A stretch of 64,000 nt of DNA from Pegea sp. RAD2-039 (lineage: Eukaryota; Chordata; Thaliacea; Salpida; Salpidae): positions 2,480,001-2,544,000 of the forward strand of contig JAQGEQ010000363.1 of the NCBI GenBank assembly GCA_034620365.1. Reading direction: 5' to 3'. This document shows positions 63,663-64,000 of the stretch, piece by piece. A program made the translations under genes and the position numbers. Every line of letters begins with the position of its first letter. Position 1 is the stretch's first letter. The notes below the pieces were generated by a model that was not told the origin of the DNA, ran no database searches, and saw nothing but the letters and a program-made list of their open reading frames with translations.

Positions 63663-64000
63663 GTGAGTTGATATTCCTATTTATAATTCAAAGATTATTT
63701 CTTCTAACTTTGATTGTTACTCGGTGTATACTAAATGGTCCGTAACTTGAAAGATTTTCATGCTTCAATTTGCTTGCTAAATTCAACAATAGTATACAAT
63801 TTCTCAATTTAATTTTATTGCATTTAAAATTATCCTGAACAATTTGTAAAAATATCCTCTCCCTAAACCATCTATCCAGTTTTATTCAAATTTTCCAAAA
63901 AATTTAAAAATAACATCTTTTGAAATCAAATAATGATTGATAAGTAAAAATTAGTCTTTAAATTTTTTTTATTTGTTATATATTTTTTAAAACCTTCAAA
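63663..64000 (+). other. Intron at the window end
   Basis: The first 180 bp match 47397-47580 (intron after CUB2) almost exactly, then the two diverge. No exon is seen before the window ends. Confidence 0.7.

Noticed and set aside
46840..63745. Many 60-140 aa plus-strand frames, each looking like a small CUB gene
   Set aside because: They are single exons with intron read-through ends. Phase-matched splice sites join them into one gene, and most apparent starts are TTG, GTG or ATG codons lying in introns.

Overview
The window is nuclear DNA of a multicellular animal. It is very AT-rich, its genes are split by many introns (often only 45-70 bp, with GT...AG borders and TTTTAG/TTTCAG-type acceptors), and it carries animal-specific genes (a Mastermind-type Notch co-activator, an N-glycan branching enzyme, extracellular CUB arrays) plus non-LTR retrotransposon and tRNA-derived SINE debris. 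The phylum cannot be fixed from the sequence alone; a small-intron invertebrate is most likely. I rebuilt the exons by hand from splice sites and reading phase, and in all four protein genes the exons sum to an exact number of codons with one terminal stop.

Layout. 1-6.9 kb: AT-rich, no confident gene; one GC-richer promoter-like island near 0.4-0.56 kb and a weak spliced transcript candidate at 1.8-2.2 kb. 6.9-9.7 kb (+): MGAT4-type GlcNAc-transferase, 7 exons, 362 aa. 11.2-12.1 kb (-): decayed non-LTR retrotransposon open frame split by a 181-bp SINE with a matching 5-bp target duplication. 14.3-19.2 kb (+): NOP14, 16 exons, 861 aa. 19.2-28.4 kb: gene-poor, with CRE/E-box palindromes and a small inverted-repeat element. 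28.4-38.3 kb (-): Mastermind homologue, 13 coding exons, 1041 aa, with a 4.9-kb intron after the MamL-like exons and a promoter-like region near 40 kb. 40-45 kb: AT-rich desert. 45.0-62.9 kb (+): a 58-exon gene for a 2833-aa extracellular protein built almost only of CUB domains (23 of them). 63.1 kb to the window end: the start of another copy of the same CUB unit.

The CUB locus is the most unusual part. An N-terminal signal-peptide exon and one founder-type CUB domain are followed by two copies of an 11-CUB unit of 7.5-8 kb, much of it nearly identical including introns, and then by the start of a third copy. Every CUB domain uses two exons joined by a phase-0 intron and bounded by phase-1 introns, so modules can be added, skipped or copied without shifting the frame. 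Short phase-1 microexons separate consecutive CUB pairs. Three exons at 62.44-62.90 kb give a non-CUB end with a possible GPI signal, yet the third unit begins 207 bp later with no start codon of its own. This suggests either alternative 3' ends of one longer gene or a broken neighbouring gene. Mosaic sharing of variants between copies points to ongoing gene conversion or unequal crossing-over.

The other three genes are conserved single-copy functions (Golgi N-glycan branching, small-subunit ribosome assembly, Notch transcription) with no evident functional link to each other or to the CUB gene.
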